Part shown: piece by piece, positions 18,353 through 25,516 of the stretch
Layout of the letters: every line of letters starts with the position of its first letter
Numbering within the stretch: the first letter of the stretch is position 1
Origin: Clostridiaceae bacterium
Lineage (GTDB): Bacteria; Bacillota; Clostridia; Saccharofermentanales; DTU023
Direction of reading: 5' to 3'
NCBI GenBank assembly: GCA_012799695.1
Contig: JAAZKT010000036.1
Span: 1 to 36,126 of the forward strand
DNA length: 36,126 nucleotides
The notes under the pieces: generated by a model
What the model saw: the letters and a program-made list of their open reading frames with translations, nothing else
Told to the model about the DNA's origin: nothing
Databases searched by the model: none
Made by a program: the position numbers and the translations under genes

Positions 18353-19087
18353 TTATGGATCTTGCGGATCTTCTTGGCGGTCTACACCGAGATAGGCATA
18401 CTGCACTTCCTCATTCTCGAGCAAGTCGCTACCGTTGCCTTCCATGACTTTTCTGCCGTTTTCAATGACGTATCCGTAATCACATATACTCAATGTTTTC
18501 TTTGCATTCTGTTCAACAAGGATGATGGTGACTCCATCCTCGCAGATGCGCTTGATATGATTGAACACGTCCTCCACGATGACGGGCGCCAACCCGAGCG
18601 ACGGCTCATCGAGCATGAGGACACGTGGATGACTCATCAAACCGCGACTGATCGCCAGCATTTGCTGTTCACCGCCGGACAATGTCCCTGCATCTTGTCT
18701 TTTCCGCTCTTCAAGTCGTGGAAATAGCTCGTACTGCTGCTCCAGAAGTTTCTGGATCTGTTTTTTATCGCGAACCGTGTACGCGCCGAGTCGCAAGTTC
18801 TCTTCGACCGAAAGACCGGCAAAGACCCGTCGCCCCTCTGGCACTTGTACAACCCCCTCACGTACGACACGGTGGGCCTTCTGCGTGAGCGGTCGCCCCC
18901 TGTAGATGACGGTTCCTTCTCGTTTTACAATGCCTGAAATTGCATTGATGATCGTTGTCTTGCCCGCACCGTTCGAGCCGATAATCGCCGTAATCTTTCC
19001 CTCGGCGATGTCCATGTCCAATCCGTGGACGGCTTCATGTACGCCGTAATTAATTTTGAGATTGCGAATCTCCAAGATATGGCTCAC
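18353..19087 (-). CDS. livF: Branched-chain-type ABC importer ATPase LivF
   Basis: This 244-residue cytoplasmic ATPase is one of the two that drive a Liv/HAAT importer. Walker A is GSNGAGKT, the signature is LSGGEQQ, Walker B is VLMLDEPSLGLAP, and the switch region is LVEQNA. These are all typical of LivF. The best start is GTG at 19085-19087, just after the livG stop, with GAGGAGG six bases before it. An upstream in-frame extension would lie inside livG and has no family match. The C terminus ends AYLGVDRQEDP, with the usual AYLG motif. Confidence 0.92.
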   Translation of the reverse strand: MSHILEIRNLKINYGVHEAVHGLDMDIAEGKITAIIGSNGAGKTTIINAISGIVKREGTVIYRGRPLTQKAHRVVREGVVQVPEGRRVFAGLSVEENLRLGAYTVRDKKQIQKLLEQQYELFPRLEERKRQDAGTLSGGEQQMLAISRGLMSHPRVLMLDEPSLGLAPVIVEDVFNHIKRICEDGVTIILVEQNAKKTLSICDYGYVIENGRKVMEGNGSDLLENEEVQYAYLGVDRQEDPQDP

Positions 19088-19088
19088 A

Positions 19089-19862
19089 TTACGCCTCCTC
19101 CCCGAGATATGCCTTGATGACCGCAGGATTATTCTGAATCTCCGTCGGGTCACCCTTAGCAATCGTCTTACCGAAGTCTTGTACGTAGATATATTCACAG
19201 ATATTCATCACGAGTTCCATCCTGTGCTCAATGATTAAAATTGCAGTCTGTGGGTACTTTTCTCGCATCTCATGTAGAAAATCGATAAGCTGGAACACTT
19301 CTTCGGGATTTAATCCAGCGGCGGGCTCATCAAGCATAAGCAACTTGGGGTTCGAGACGAGCGCACGCGCAATTTCAACGCGCCTTTGAAGTCCATAGGG
19401 AAGATTGCCGGGCTGTCTATCGGCGAACTCATCAAGATTCAAAAGCGTGAGACATTCCATGGCGGCGCGTGTCGTTTCCTTCTCGCGCTTCCAGCGCCTC
19501 GGCAAGAGAAACATCGCTTCAAGAAGACTGTAATTCGCTTTGGCATCGAGCGCGACTTTGACATTATCTAAGACGCTCAGTCCCGAAAACAGGCGGACAT
19601 TTTGGAAAGTCCGCGACAGCCCCATCCGAGCTACCTGTATCTGTGATTTATGAGTAATATTTTGTCCGTCAAATTCGATTGTCCCTTCATCAGGCTCATA
19701 GATTTTTGAGATCAAATTAAAAATCGTCGTTTTCCCAGCGCCATTCGGTCCAATGATACCCATCAATTCGCCGATACGGACCTCAAGGTTGAACGCGTCA
19801 ACGGCAACAACACCGCCGAAATTCTTGTGGAGGTTGTCAATTCTCAGAATACATTCCTTCAT
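19089..19862 (-). CDS. livG: Branched-chain-type ABC importer ATPase LivG
   Basis: This 257-residue ATPase is the partner of LivF. It has Walker A GPNGAGKT, the LivG-typical FQNVRLFSGLSVLDNV Q-loop region, the shortened signature LPYGLQRRVEIARAL, Walker B LLMLDEPAAGLNP and switch His in IIEHRME. The ATG overlaps the livM stop in ATGA and has AGGAGGT upstream. The C-terminal AYLG motif is present. It acts at the inner face of the membrane on LivH/LivM. Confidence 0.94.
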   Translation of the reverse strand: MKECILRIDNLHKNFGGVVAVDAFNLEVRIGELMGIIGPNGAGKTTIFNLISKIYEPDEGTIEFDGQNITHKSQIQVARMGLSRTFQNVRLFSGLSVLDNVKVALDAKANYSLLEAMFLLPRRWKREKETTRAAMECLTLLNLDEFADRQPGNLPYGLQRRVEIARALVSNPKLLMLDEPAAGLNPEEVFQLIDFLHEMREKYPQTAILIIEHRMELVMNICEYIYVQDFGKTIAKGDPTEIQNNPAVIKAYLGEEA

Positions 19863-20764
19863 TTAGAACCTCCTTTTTTTACGGTTCTATTTATCTTCTT
19901 TGCCAGTTTTTGAATGAGCTTGAAGGACAATTCCTTTTCGCCCATGAGACCTTTCGTGCGGAAATTGATGATCAGGATAATCAAAATGCAATAGATAGTC
20001 GTCCTAAAATCGTGAAGATTCATCCCGAAAATCGAGACGCCCTTCAGGAATTCCGGGAGGAGTTTCAAGGACGCAGCAGACAGAACGGAGCCGGTCAACG
20101 AGTTCGTTCCGCCGAAAAAGAGTAGAATCTGCATCTCCGCAGATGCGGACCAATCGAACGAATCGGGTGCGATAACGCGATTGCGCAGACCGAAACAGAT
20201 ACCGCCGACGGCCGCGATCACTGAAGCAACAACGTATATCTTGACTTTCAAACCGTACACGTTGATTCCGAAACTCCGCGCCGCGATCTCGTCTGTTTTA
20301 AGTGCGATACACATACGCCCAAATCGCGAATACTTTATATTGCGCACCACGAAGACGATCAGCACCGTGATCCCGAGAATAATCCATACGAGATGATTGA
20401 CCTTCGGAATTTTCGAGAAACCGACTGCCGCGTTTGTCCACTTTCCTAGTAAGATGACGATCGCGAGAACCATCCCTCCGAAACCTACAGAAAGAAGCGC
20501 AAAGTAGTCTCTCCGCAATCTAAGCGAGGGCAGGCTGATAATGAACGCGACAATCCCGCTCATGACGATGCCGACTATGGCCGTCAGCCAGATGGGGAGA
20601 TTTAAGTATCGCGCCAGACAGAACGTCAGGTAGGCGCTGATTGACATGTACGCAGCCTGCCCGAGTGAGAACATGCCTGCCAAACTCGTCATCGTAAAGA
20701 CACCGCTGACCGTTATTACCGAGATACAAGTGAGTGTGATAAGAGAAATTTGATATGCACTCAT
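19859..20764 (-). CDS. livM: Branched-chain-type ABC importer permease LivM
   Basis: This 301-residue integral membrane protein has about eight to ten hydrophobic segments. LivM marks include LAGMFSLGQAAYMSISAY and SLRLRRDYFALLSVGFG near the front, then the ATPase-contact region RIxALKTDEIAARSFGIN and FFGGTNSLTGSVLSA. The start at 20764 is supported by GGAGGT six bases upstream. The longer reading would begin inside the end of livH. It forms the translocation path together with LivH. Confidence 0.92.
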   Translation of the reverse strand: MSAYQISLITLTCISVITVSGVFTMTSLAGMFSLGQAAYMSISAYLTFCLARYLNLPIWLTAIVGIVMSGIVAFIISLPSLRLRRDYFALLSVGFGGMVLAIVILLGKWTNAAVGFSKIPKVNHLVWIILGITVLIVFVVRNIKYSRFGRMCIALKTDEIAARSFGINVYGLKVKIYVVASVIAAVGGICFGLRNRVIAPDSFDWSASAEMQILLFFGGTNSLTGSVLSAASLKLLPEFLKGVSIFGMNLHDFRTTIYCILIILIINFRTKGLMGEKELSFKLIQKLAKKINRTVKKGGSK

Positions 20765-20774
20765 ACCGACCTCC

Positions 20775-21656
20775 TCACACTTTTTCCTGCGCAAATTTCC
20801 CTGCAACGCCTACAGGTCGAACAGCGAGAAAAATGAGCATCAAGCCAAAAGTCACAATAGGCGTCGAAAGGGAGCCGAGATAGTAAGTAATATAAATCTC
20901 AATCACGCCCAGAAAGATCGCCGCGATGATCGCGCCGCCGAGAGAGCCTAATCCTCCGACAACGGAAGCGACAAATCCTTTCAACATCATCTGTGAGCCG
21001 AGCGTTGGGTAGACAGAGAGCTTCATCGCGAGAAGCACGCCTGAAATACCGGCAAGAGCGCCAGCGATGGCAAATACCGTCATGATCGTGACGTCGGGGT
21101 TTACACCCATCAGTCGGCTCGTTTGCGAATTGATCGCCACGGAACGAATCGCCAGACCGATCCGCGTGCGGTTGATAAGAAGAATAAGAAACGTCAGGAT
21201 TGCCAACGACACGAACAAGATGAGCGTATCGATCGAAGAGAATCGAATTGATCCAATATAAAACGTCGTACTTGTGAAAATGGGAGGGAAGGCATAAAGA
21301 TTCTTCCCGAAGAAAATGGACAGCAGGTTAACGATCAATATAGAAATCGCAATCGATGCCAAAAAATAGTAAATAGCGGGTGACTGCTGCTTCCGTAGAC
21401 GGCGATAGGCGATCGTGTCAATAAGAAAAGATAAGGCCACTCCTGCAAATGCAGAAAACAGGAGGGTAACATAAAACGGAGGCGGAGCTGGGAAAGCGCG
21501 CTGAAAATAGTAGCCCATGTAGGCACAAGCACTGATCATACCGCCGTGCGCGAAATTACTAAACTTCAACACGCTGAATACAACAGCATAACCGACGGCA
21601 ACGAGAGCGTAGACTGCTCCCAGCGAAATTCCGCTGATGAGTAATTGTAAGTCCAT
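20775..21656 (-). CDS. livH: Branched-chain-type ABC importer permease LivH
   Basis: This 293-residue membrane protein has typical LivH motifs: GISLGAVYALVAVGYA at the N terminus, NFAHGG, AIRSVAINSQTSRLMGVN in the coupling region, KGFVASVVGGLGSLGGA, and a hydrophobic C-terminal segment. The ATG at 21656 has GGAG eight bases upstream. A GTG three codons earlier is less well placed. A strong hairpin separates it from livK, so it is probably expressed at a lower level than the binding protein. Confidence 0.93.
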   Translation of the reverse strand: MDLQLLISGISLGAVYALVAVGYAVVFSVLKFSNFAHGGMISACAYMGYYFQRAFPAPPPFYVTLLFSAFAGVALSFLIDTIAYRRLRKQQSPAIYYFLASIAISILIVNLLSIFFGKNLYAFPPIFTSTTFYIGSIRFSSIDTLILFVSLAILTFLILLINRTRIGLAIRSVAINSQTSRLMGVNPDVTIMTVFAIAGALAGISGVLLAMKLSVYPTLGSQMMLKGFVASVVGGLGSLGGAIIAAIFLGVIEIYITYYLGSLSTPIVTFGLMLIFLAVRPVGVAGKFAQEKV

Positions 21657-21676
21657 GCGGATCACTCCTATCAGTT

Positions 21677-21707
21677 AAAAGGGCGAGCGTTAAGCGCTCG
21701 CCCTTTT
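21677..21707 (-). terminator. Strong hairpin between livK and livH (attenuating terminator)
   Basis: AAAAGGGCGAGCG and CGCTCGCCCTTTT form a perfect 13-bp stem with a 5-base loop, ending in a short U run on either strand. It sits directly after the livK stop and before livH. In binding-protein operons such hairpins partly stop transcription or protect the upstream message, giving excess binding protein over permease. Read-through is expected because livH has no visible promoter of its own. Confidence 0.8.
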
Positions 21708-21751
21708 AAATCGTTCAGCACATTAGGCTTGTAAGCTTGCGAACGGGTTTC

Positions 21752-23011
21752 TTATTTACCCGTGTAGTCTGTCGTCTTGTAGACAAGATATTCGACTTCA
21801 TTCTCAGCCGAATACGTCGCAATGTACATGCCGAGAGCGTTTGTCGGACGATGCGTCGCCGGGTCGATGGTGATGGTTTTGCCGCCGGATAACAATACGT
21901 CTTTCGTATCATTCTCGAGCAAATCTCTCACTTCCTCACCGTTCGTCGGATCCTTCGCCTTCTTCATGGCTTCATAAAGAACCATCGTCGCATCCCAGCC
22001 GAATCCGACGTTCGCAGACTGGTATTCTGTTCCTGTTTCCGCCATCTGTTTCGCAACCAGCTCCCCAATAATGCCTGTTTCCTTATCATTCATGTTGTAA
22101 TTCTGTAAGAAATAGCAACCATAGGGCGGACTGTTCTTGATGACAGTATTGAAAGGAGTATACAAGGTGTTGGCGCCGAGAATAAGTCCCGTGTATCCCG
22201 CATCGCGGAGATTGTCATACGCCGTAACCACTTGATTTCTATAGTCACAGAGAAAAACAGCGTCGGGATTGAGCGCGGCAATCTTTTGCGCCTGCGCTGA
22301 ATAATCGGTGTCAGTCCATGTGAAGTTCTCCTGCGCGAGCACTTCGCCGCCGTGGGCTTTCACGAATTCCATAAAGGGTTTCTCGTGCGCGACAGCAAAA
22401 GCGTTCGAGATGTTGAACAGAGACGCCACCTTCTTGACGTTCAATTCCGACATCGCGTAATCTGCAAGAATATAGCTCTGTGCGGCGCATGACGGTTCGG
22501 CTAGGAACATGTAGGGATACACTTCTCCCGTGTCGGGATCCGTCGTGCACAGCTCATCCATGAAATGCCCGACGATCGGTATTTTGTCCTCTGTGGCGAG
22601 GTCAACCCATGCCGATGCAGGGTTGGAAAGCGGAGGACCGATAATCGCACAGACCCCAACTTCGTCTACAAGCTCGCGATAGTTGGTCACGGCGATCTCC
22701 GTGTCGTTCTGGCAGTCGCGCGTATGCAGCACGATCGGACGACCATTCACGCCGCCGTTATCGTTGATCCACTGGACAGCGTATTTAACGCCCCACTCAT
22801 TCGGCTGTCCAGCACTGGAGGCCCCACCGCTCGTGTCCTGAATACACCCGATGATAATTGGATCCTTGTTGACAGGTTCGTCCGGCACGCTATCTGACGT
22901 ATCCGGTGCCTCTGTTTTTGATCCATCCGGAGTCTCGGGAGTCGATGGACCACATGCGACGATACCCAACAGGACGATCAGAGAGAGCAAAATTGCTAAG
23001 TACTTTTTCAT
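21752..23011 (-). CDS. livK: Liv-type ABC importer substrate-binding lipoprotein
   Basis: This 419-residue extracellular binding protein of the Leu/Ile/Val-binding (HAAT) family is anchored as a lipoprotein. Its signal peptide ends LLGIVAC with lipidated Cys20, followed by a Pro/Thr/Asp-rich linker. The mature part starts DPIIIGCIQDTSG and contains the family's NDNGGVNGRPI and GPPLSNPA motifs. HAAT proteins bind amino acids but also amides, urea, nucleosides and aromatic compounds, so the ligand is open. AGGAGG precedes the ATG. It is the first gene of the minus-strand operon. Confidence 0.92.
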   Translation of the reverse strand: MKKYLAILLSLIVLLGIVACGPSTPETPDGSKTEAPDTSDSVPDEPVNKDPIIIGCIQDTSGGASSAGQPNEWGVKYAVQWINDNGGVNGRPIVLHTRDCQNDTEIAVTNYRELVDEVGVCAIIGPPLSNPASAWVDLATEDKIPIVGHFMDELCTTDPDTGEVYPYMFLAEPSCAAQSYILADYAMSELNVKKVASLFNISNAFAVAHEKPFMEFVKAHGGEVLAQENFTWTDTDYSAQAQKIAALNPDAVFLCDYRNQVVTAYDNLRDAGYTGLILGANTLYTPFNTVIKNSPPYGCYFLQNYNMNDKETGIIGELVAKQMAETGTEYQSANVGFGWDATMVLYEAMKKAKDPTNGEEVRDLLENDTKDVLLSGGKTITIDPATHRPTNALGMYIATYSAENEVEYLVYKTTDYTGK

Positions 23012-23091
23012 TTTTTCCTCCTAAACACATGCTTTTTTCGAGCTGAGGTCTGCTGTGAAATTGCACAATGCATGCAAAAACGCATTCTCTC

Positions 23092-23110
23092 ACCGTTTAT
23101 AGTAAACGGT
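23092..23110. promoter_or_regulatory. Perfect palindrome, candidate LacI-type operator
   Basis: ACCGTTTA-TAG-TAAACGGT is a perfect inverted repeat with 8-bp arms. It is about 80 bases upstream of livK and overlaps AT-rich sequence that could serve as a -10 region for the minus strand. A LacI-family regulator is encoded about 1.2 kb away on the other strand and is the natural candidate to bind it. This is an inference. Confidence 0.55.
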
Positions 23111-23269
23111 TGCTTAAACCTTTTTGTTTTCCGACTATAATTCGTGTTTTTATCGGAAAACCATCCTAATTAATGATATATTATCAATTTATTAATGTAT
23201 TTACAACAGAATCTCCGGCAAAATGCTGGTAAACGTTTTCTGTTTATTGCACATTTTTACAGCATGTTG

Positions 23270-23278
23270 TGCTATGAT
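23270..23278 (+). promoter_or_regulatory. Extended -10 promoter element for the AEC carrier and regulator
   Basis: TGC-TATGAT matches the extended -10 pattern TGnTATAAT with one change. It lies about 95 bases before the carrier start. No good -35 is seen at 17 bases, as is usual for extended -10 promoters. Confidence 0.4.
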
Positions 23279-23371
23279 GGTCGGGACGGTCGTTTGTGCG
23301 AAACAGCATTTTCCACAAAAATGGGTGTAAAGGCAAACTCGTCAATAAAAAAGTAAAAAGCGGCCTGTTCA

Positions 23372-24292
23372 ATGCAACTGTCAGAATTCATCTTCTTCAT
23401 CGCTGTCATCGCGCTCGGATACGCAAGCGCTGTGTTTCGTTTGCTGGCGAAGGGAACGGAAGATGCGCTACCCAAATTGTTAATGAACATCAGCTACCCG
23501 GCGATGATTCTCGCCACTTTCACCGGCATGGATTTGGAGAAGATCGCGGGCACCGGGTTGTTTTCGGCGGTTGCGACCGCCGTGATCACCTTCGCTCTCT
23601 TTGTCACGAGCAAGTTTTTCACGGCGAAGATGGCAGAAAGCAGTCGGGCGCTGTTGAGATTCCAAAGCGGCATCGGGAATGTCGTCTATGTGGCAATCCC
23701 GTTGCTCAACGCACTGTTCGGCTCTGAATATCTCTATATCATTATGATTCATTCGGTTGTTCAAGATGTTTTCATCTGGCTTCTCTATTTCCCCATGATG
23801 GCTGGGCAAAACGCCGTTTCACTCAAAAAAAGGATTAGAGAAATTGTCGGAAACCCCTGCATGGTCGCTCTCGCGCTCGCCCTCATCTTTCAGTTGGGCG
23901 CGTTGCCGCTTCCTTCCGTCATTGTGCCGACCATTGAACGATTGGGCGGTACTGCCGCACCTCTCGCTCTTCTGTATCTCGGTTTTCTCATTCGAAAGCA
24001 CGGCATGTGGCGCTGGGTGCGCGATCGCTTTGCCATCATATACGCTACACTTAAAACAATCGCGCTACCTTTGGTTACCGTCGCGGTTCTCCTGCCCTTT
24101 ACCGATTTGAAAACTGCCATTATTCTGGGTATGCTATTCGGTGCTCCAGCCCCGATCATGTCGATCGTCTGGGCAAGTTATTACGATGGCGACGTGCCGC
24201 GCGCGATCAACAACTGCATCAGCTCAACCGTCATCTATATCGCCACAACAAGCTTTGCCGGATTTATATTGCTTCATTTCGGTATCATCTAA
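23372..24292 (+). CDS. AEC-family (auxin efflux carrier/malate permease) transporter
   Basis: This 306-residue membrane protein has about ten hydrophobic segments in two five-helix halves with a charged loop in the middle (KKRIREIVGNP). Family marks are the N-terminal NISYPAMILATF and, in the second half, GAPAPIMSIVWASYY. Bacterial relatives transport malate, malonate or other carboxylates. The ribosome site is weak. It lies divergent to the Liv operon and 27 bases ahead of a LacI-family gene, so it may carry a related carboxylate such as a product or intermediate of that pathway. This is an inference. Confidence 0.85.
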   Translation: MQLSEFIFFIAVIALGYASAVFRLLAKGTEDALPKLLMNISYPAMILATFTGMDLEKIAGTGLFSAVATAVITFALFVTSKFFTAKMAESSRALLRFQSGIGNVVYVAIPLLNALFGSEYLYIIMIHSVVQDVFIWLLYFPMMAGQNAVSLKKRIREIVGNPCMVALALALIFQLGALPLPSVIVPTIERLGGTAAPLALLYLGFLIRKHGMWRWVRDRFAIIYATLKTIALPLVTVAVLLPFTDLKTAIILGMLFGAPAPIMSIVWASYYDGDVPRAINNCISSTVIYIATTSFAGFILLHFGII

Positions 24293-24319
24293 ATATTACT
24301 CAAAGGAATCAATCGTGCC

Positions 24320-25375
24320 ATGGAAAAGAAAAAGAAAATAAAGAGACCGACAATTCGCGACGTAGCGCTACATGCAAACGTGTCGACTGCGACTGTTTCG
24401 CGTGCGTTGAGCCAGTCATCCTATCCTATCAGCGATGAATTGCGTGAACGCGTCCTGCTTTCGGCCAAAACGCTCGGATATGCTCCCAATGCGGCAGCCC
24501 AGATGCTCCGAAAACAGACAAGCCAAGAGATAGGGCTCATCATACCGAGCATTTCCAACCCATTTTATCTACAGGCTATCAACGGTATCGATTCCGTCAT
24601 CTCTTCCTCGGGACAAATACTTGTCTTGTTAAACACACAGCATGACGTCCAGCGGGAGCGAGAATTTCTCGCGATACTCCAAAGCCGAAATGCGCTCGGC
24701 GCCATTGTCTCATCTGTCGATACCTCTCCTCGCACAATTAATCAATATGTCAGGCGAGGACTCAAAACGGTGCTGTTGGACCAACACCTGAACGGTGCCA
24801 ACTGCACAATGATCAGCACCGATATGCGTAGCAACGGAAGGTTGGCTGTCAGGCATCTGCTCGAACTTGGCCATCGGAACATCGCTTTCGCCACGACGCC
24901 TTTGAGCCGCTGGACTCGACAGGAGATATATTCCGGTTACTGTGAGACTCTTGAGGACGAAGGAATAGCGCCCAATCAAGATCTTCTTTTCATCGGCGAA
25001 GCGAATACTCAATACTATCCCAATGATGTAGAGCTGAGCGCTGGCGCCATGGCCGCGGAGCATTTCATTGAAAGACGGTGCGAGGCGACTGCCATCGTCT
25101 GCATCAACGATATGGTTGCATTTGGAGTCATCAGCACCTTGAAGAGGCACGGAATTCGCGTTCCGGAAGACATCTCCATCATTGCCTTTGACGACATCCC
25201 GCTCGCAGGCGCTTATTGCCCGCCACTCACAACTATCCGCTATCCGGCTGAGCAGATGGGTCGATTGGCAGCCATGATGCTCACGGACAGCATCTCAAAC
25301 AATACAGGGTTCGATGCGCTCGGCATTCAGCTTCTCCCTGAATTAATGATCAGACAATCGACAGCTCCCGTATAA
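24320..25375 (+). CDS. LacI-family transcriptional regulator
   Basis: This 351-residue repressor-type protein has an N-terminal helix-turn-helix (TIRDVALHANVSTATVSRAL, about 11-30), hinge helix (NAAAQMLRKQ) and a periplasmic-binding-protein-like sensor domain (IGLIIPSISNPFY, FDDIPLAGAYCPPLTTI). AAAGGA lies ten bases before the ATG. It follows the AEC gene closely and the two are likely cotranscribed. The sensor domain should bind a sugar-like or sugar-acid effector. The palindrome in the livK/AEC intergenic region is its probable target. This is an inference from position. Confidence 0.92.
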   Translation: MEKKKKIKRPTIRDVALHANVSTATVSRALSQSSYPISDELRERVLLSAKTLGYAPNAAAQMLRKQTSQEIGLIIPSISNPFYLQAINGIDSVISSSGQILVLLNTQHDVQREREFLAILQSRNALGAIVSSVDTSPRTINQYVRRGLKTVLLDQHLNGANCTMISTDMRSNGRLAVRHLLELGHRNIAFATTPLSRWTRQEIYSGYCETLEDEGIAPNQDLLFIGEANTQYYPNDVELSAGAMAAEHFIERRCEATAIVCINDMVAFGVISTLKRHGIRVPEDISIIAFDDIPLAGAYCPPLTTIRYPAEQMGRLAAMMLTDSISNNTGFDALGIQLLPELMIRQSTAPV

Positions 25376-25423
25376 GAATCACCGCGCAGCCATCTTTAAC
25401 ACCTCGCTGAGGATTCAAAGAAC

Positions 25424-25463
25424 TTCTCCTCTCTCCATGACCGGAGAGAGGAGAAAGCTTTTG
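25424..25463 (+). terminator. Rho-independent terminator after the LacI-family gene
   Basis: TTCTCCTCTCTCC and GGAGAGAGGAGAA form a perfect 13-bp stem with a 6-base loop, followed by AGCTTTTG. It lies between the converging ends of the lacI-type gene and nrdJ and may serve both directions. Confidence 0.75.
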
Positions 25464-25516
25464 TCGATATATGTTTGTTCGCTTCAGGACATCGTTATAT
25501 GCTAAATCCCCCGAAA

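Larger units (their letters stand above)
23012..23371. other. Divergent intergenic region between livK and the AEC carrier
   Basis: These 360 bases are AT-rich and hold no credible gene. They contain a perfect palindrome at 23092-23110, a core AAACGTTT at 23231-23238, an interrupted repeat GCACA/TGTGC at 23249-23272, a TTGCA/TGCAA repeat at 23061-23077 in the livK leader, and an extended -10 pointing right at 23270-23278. The arrangement suggests shared control of both transcripts. Confidence 0.7.
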
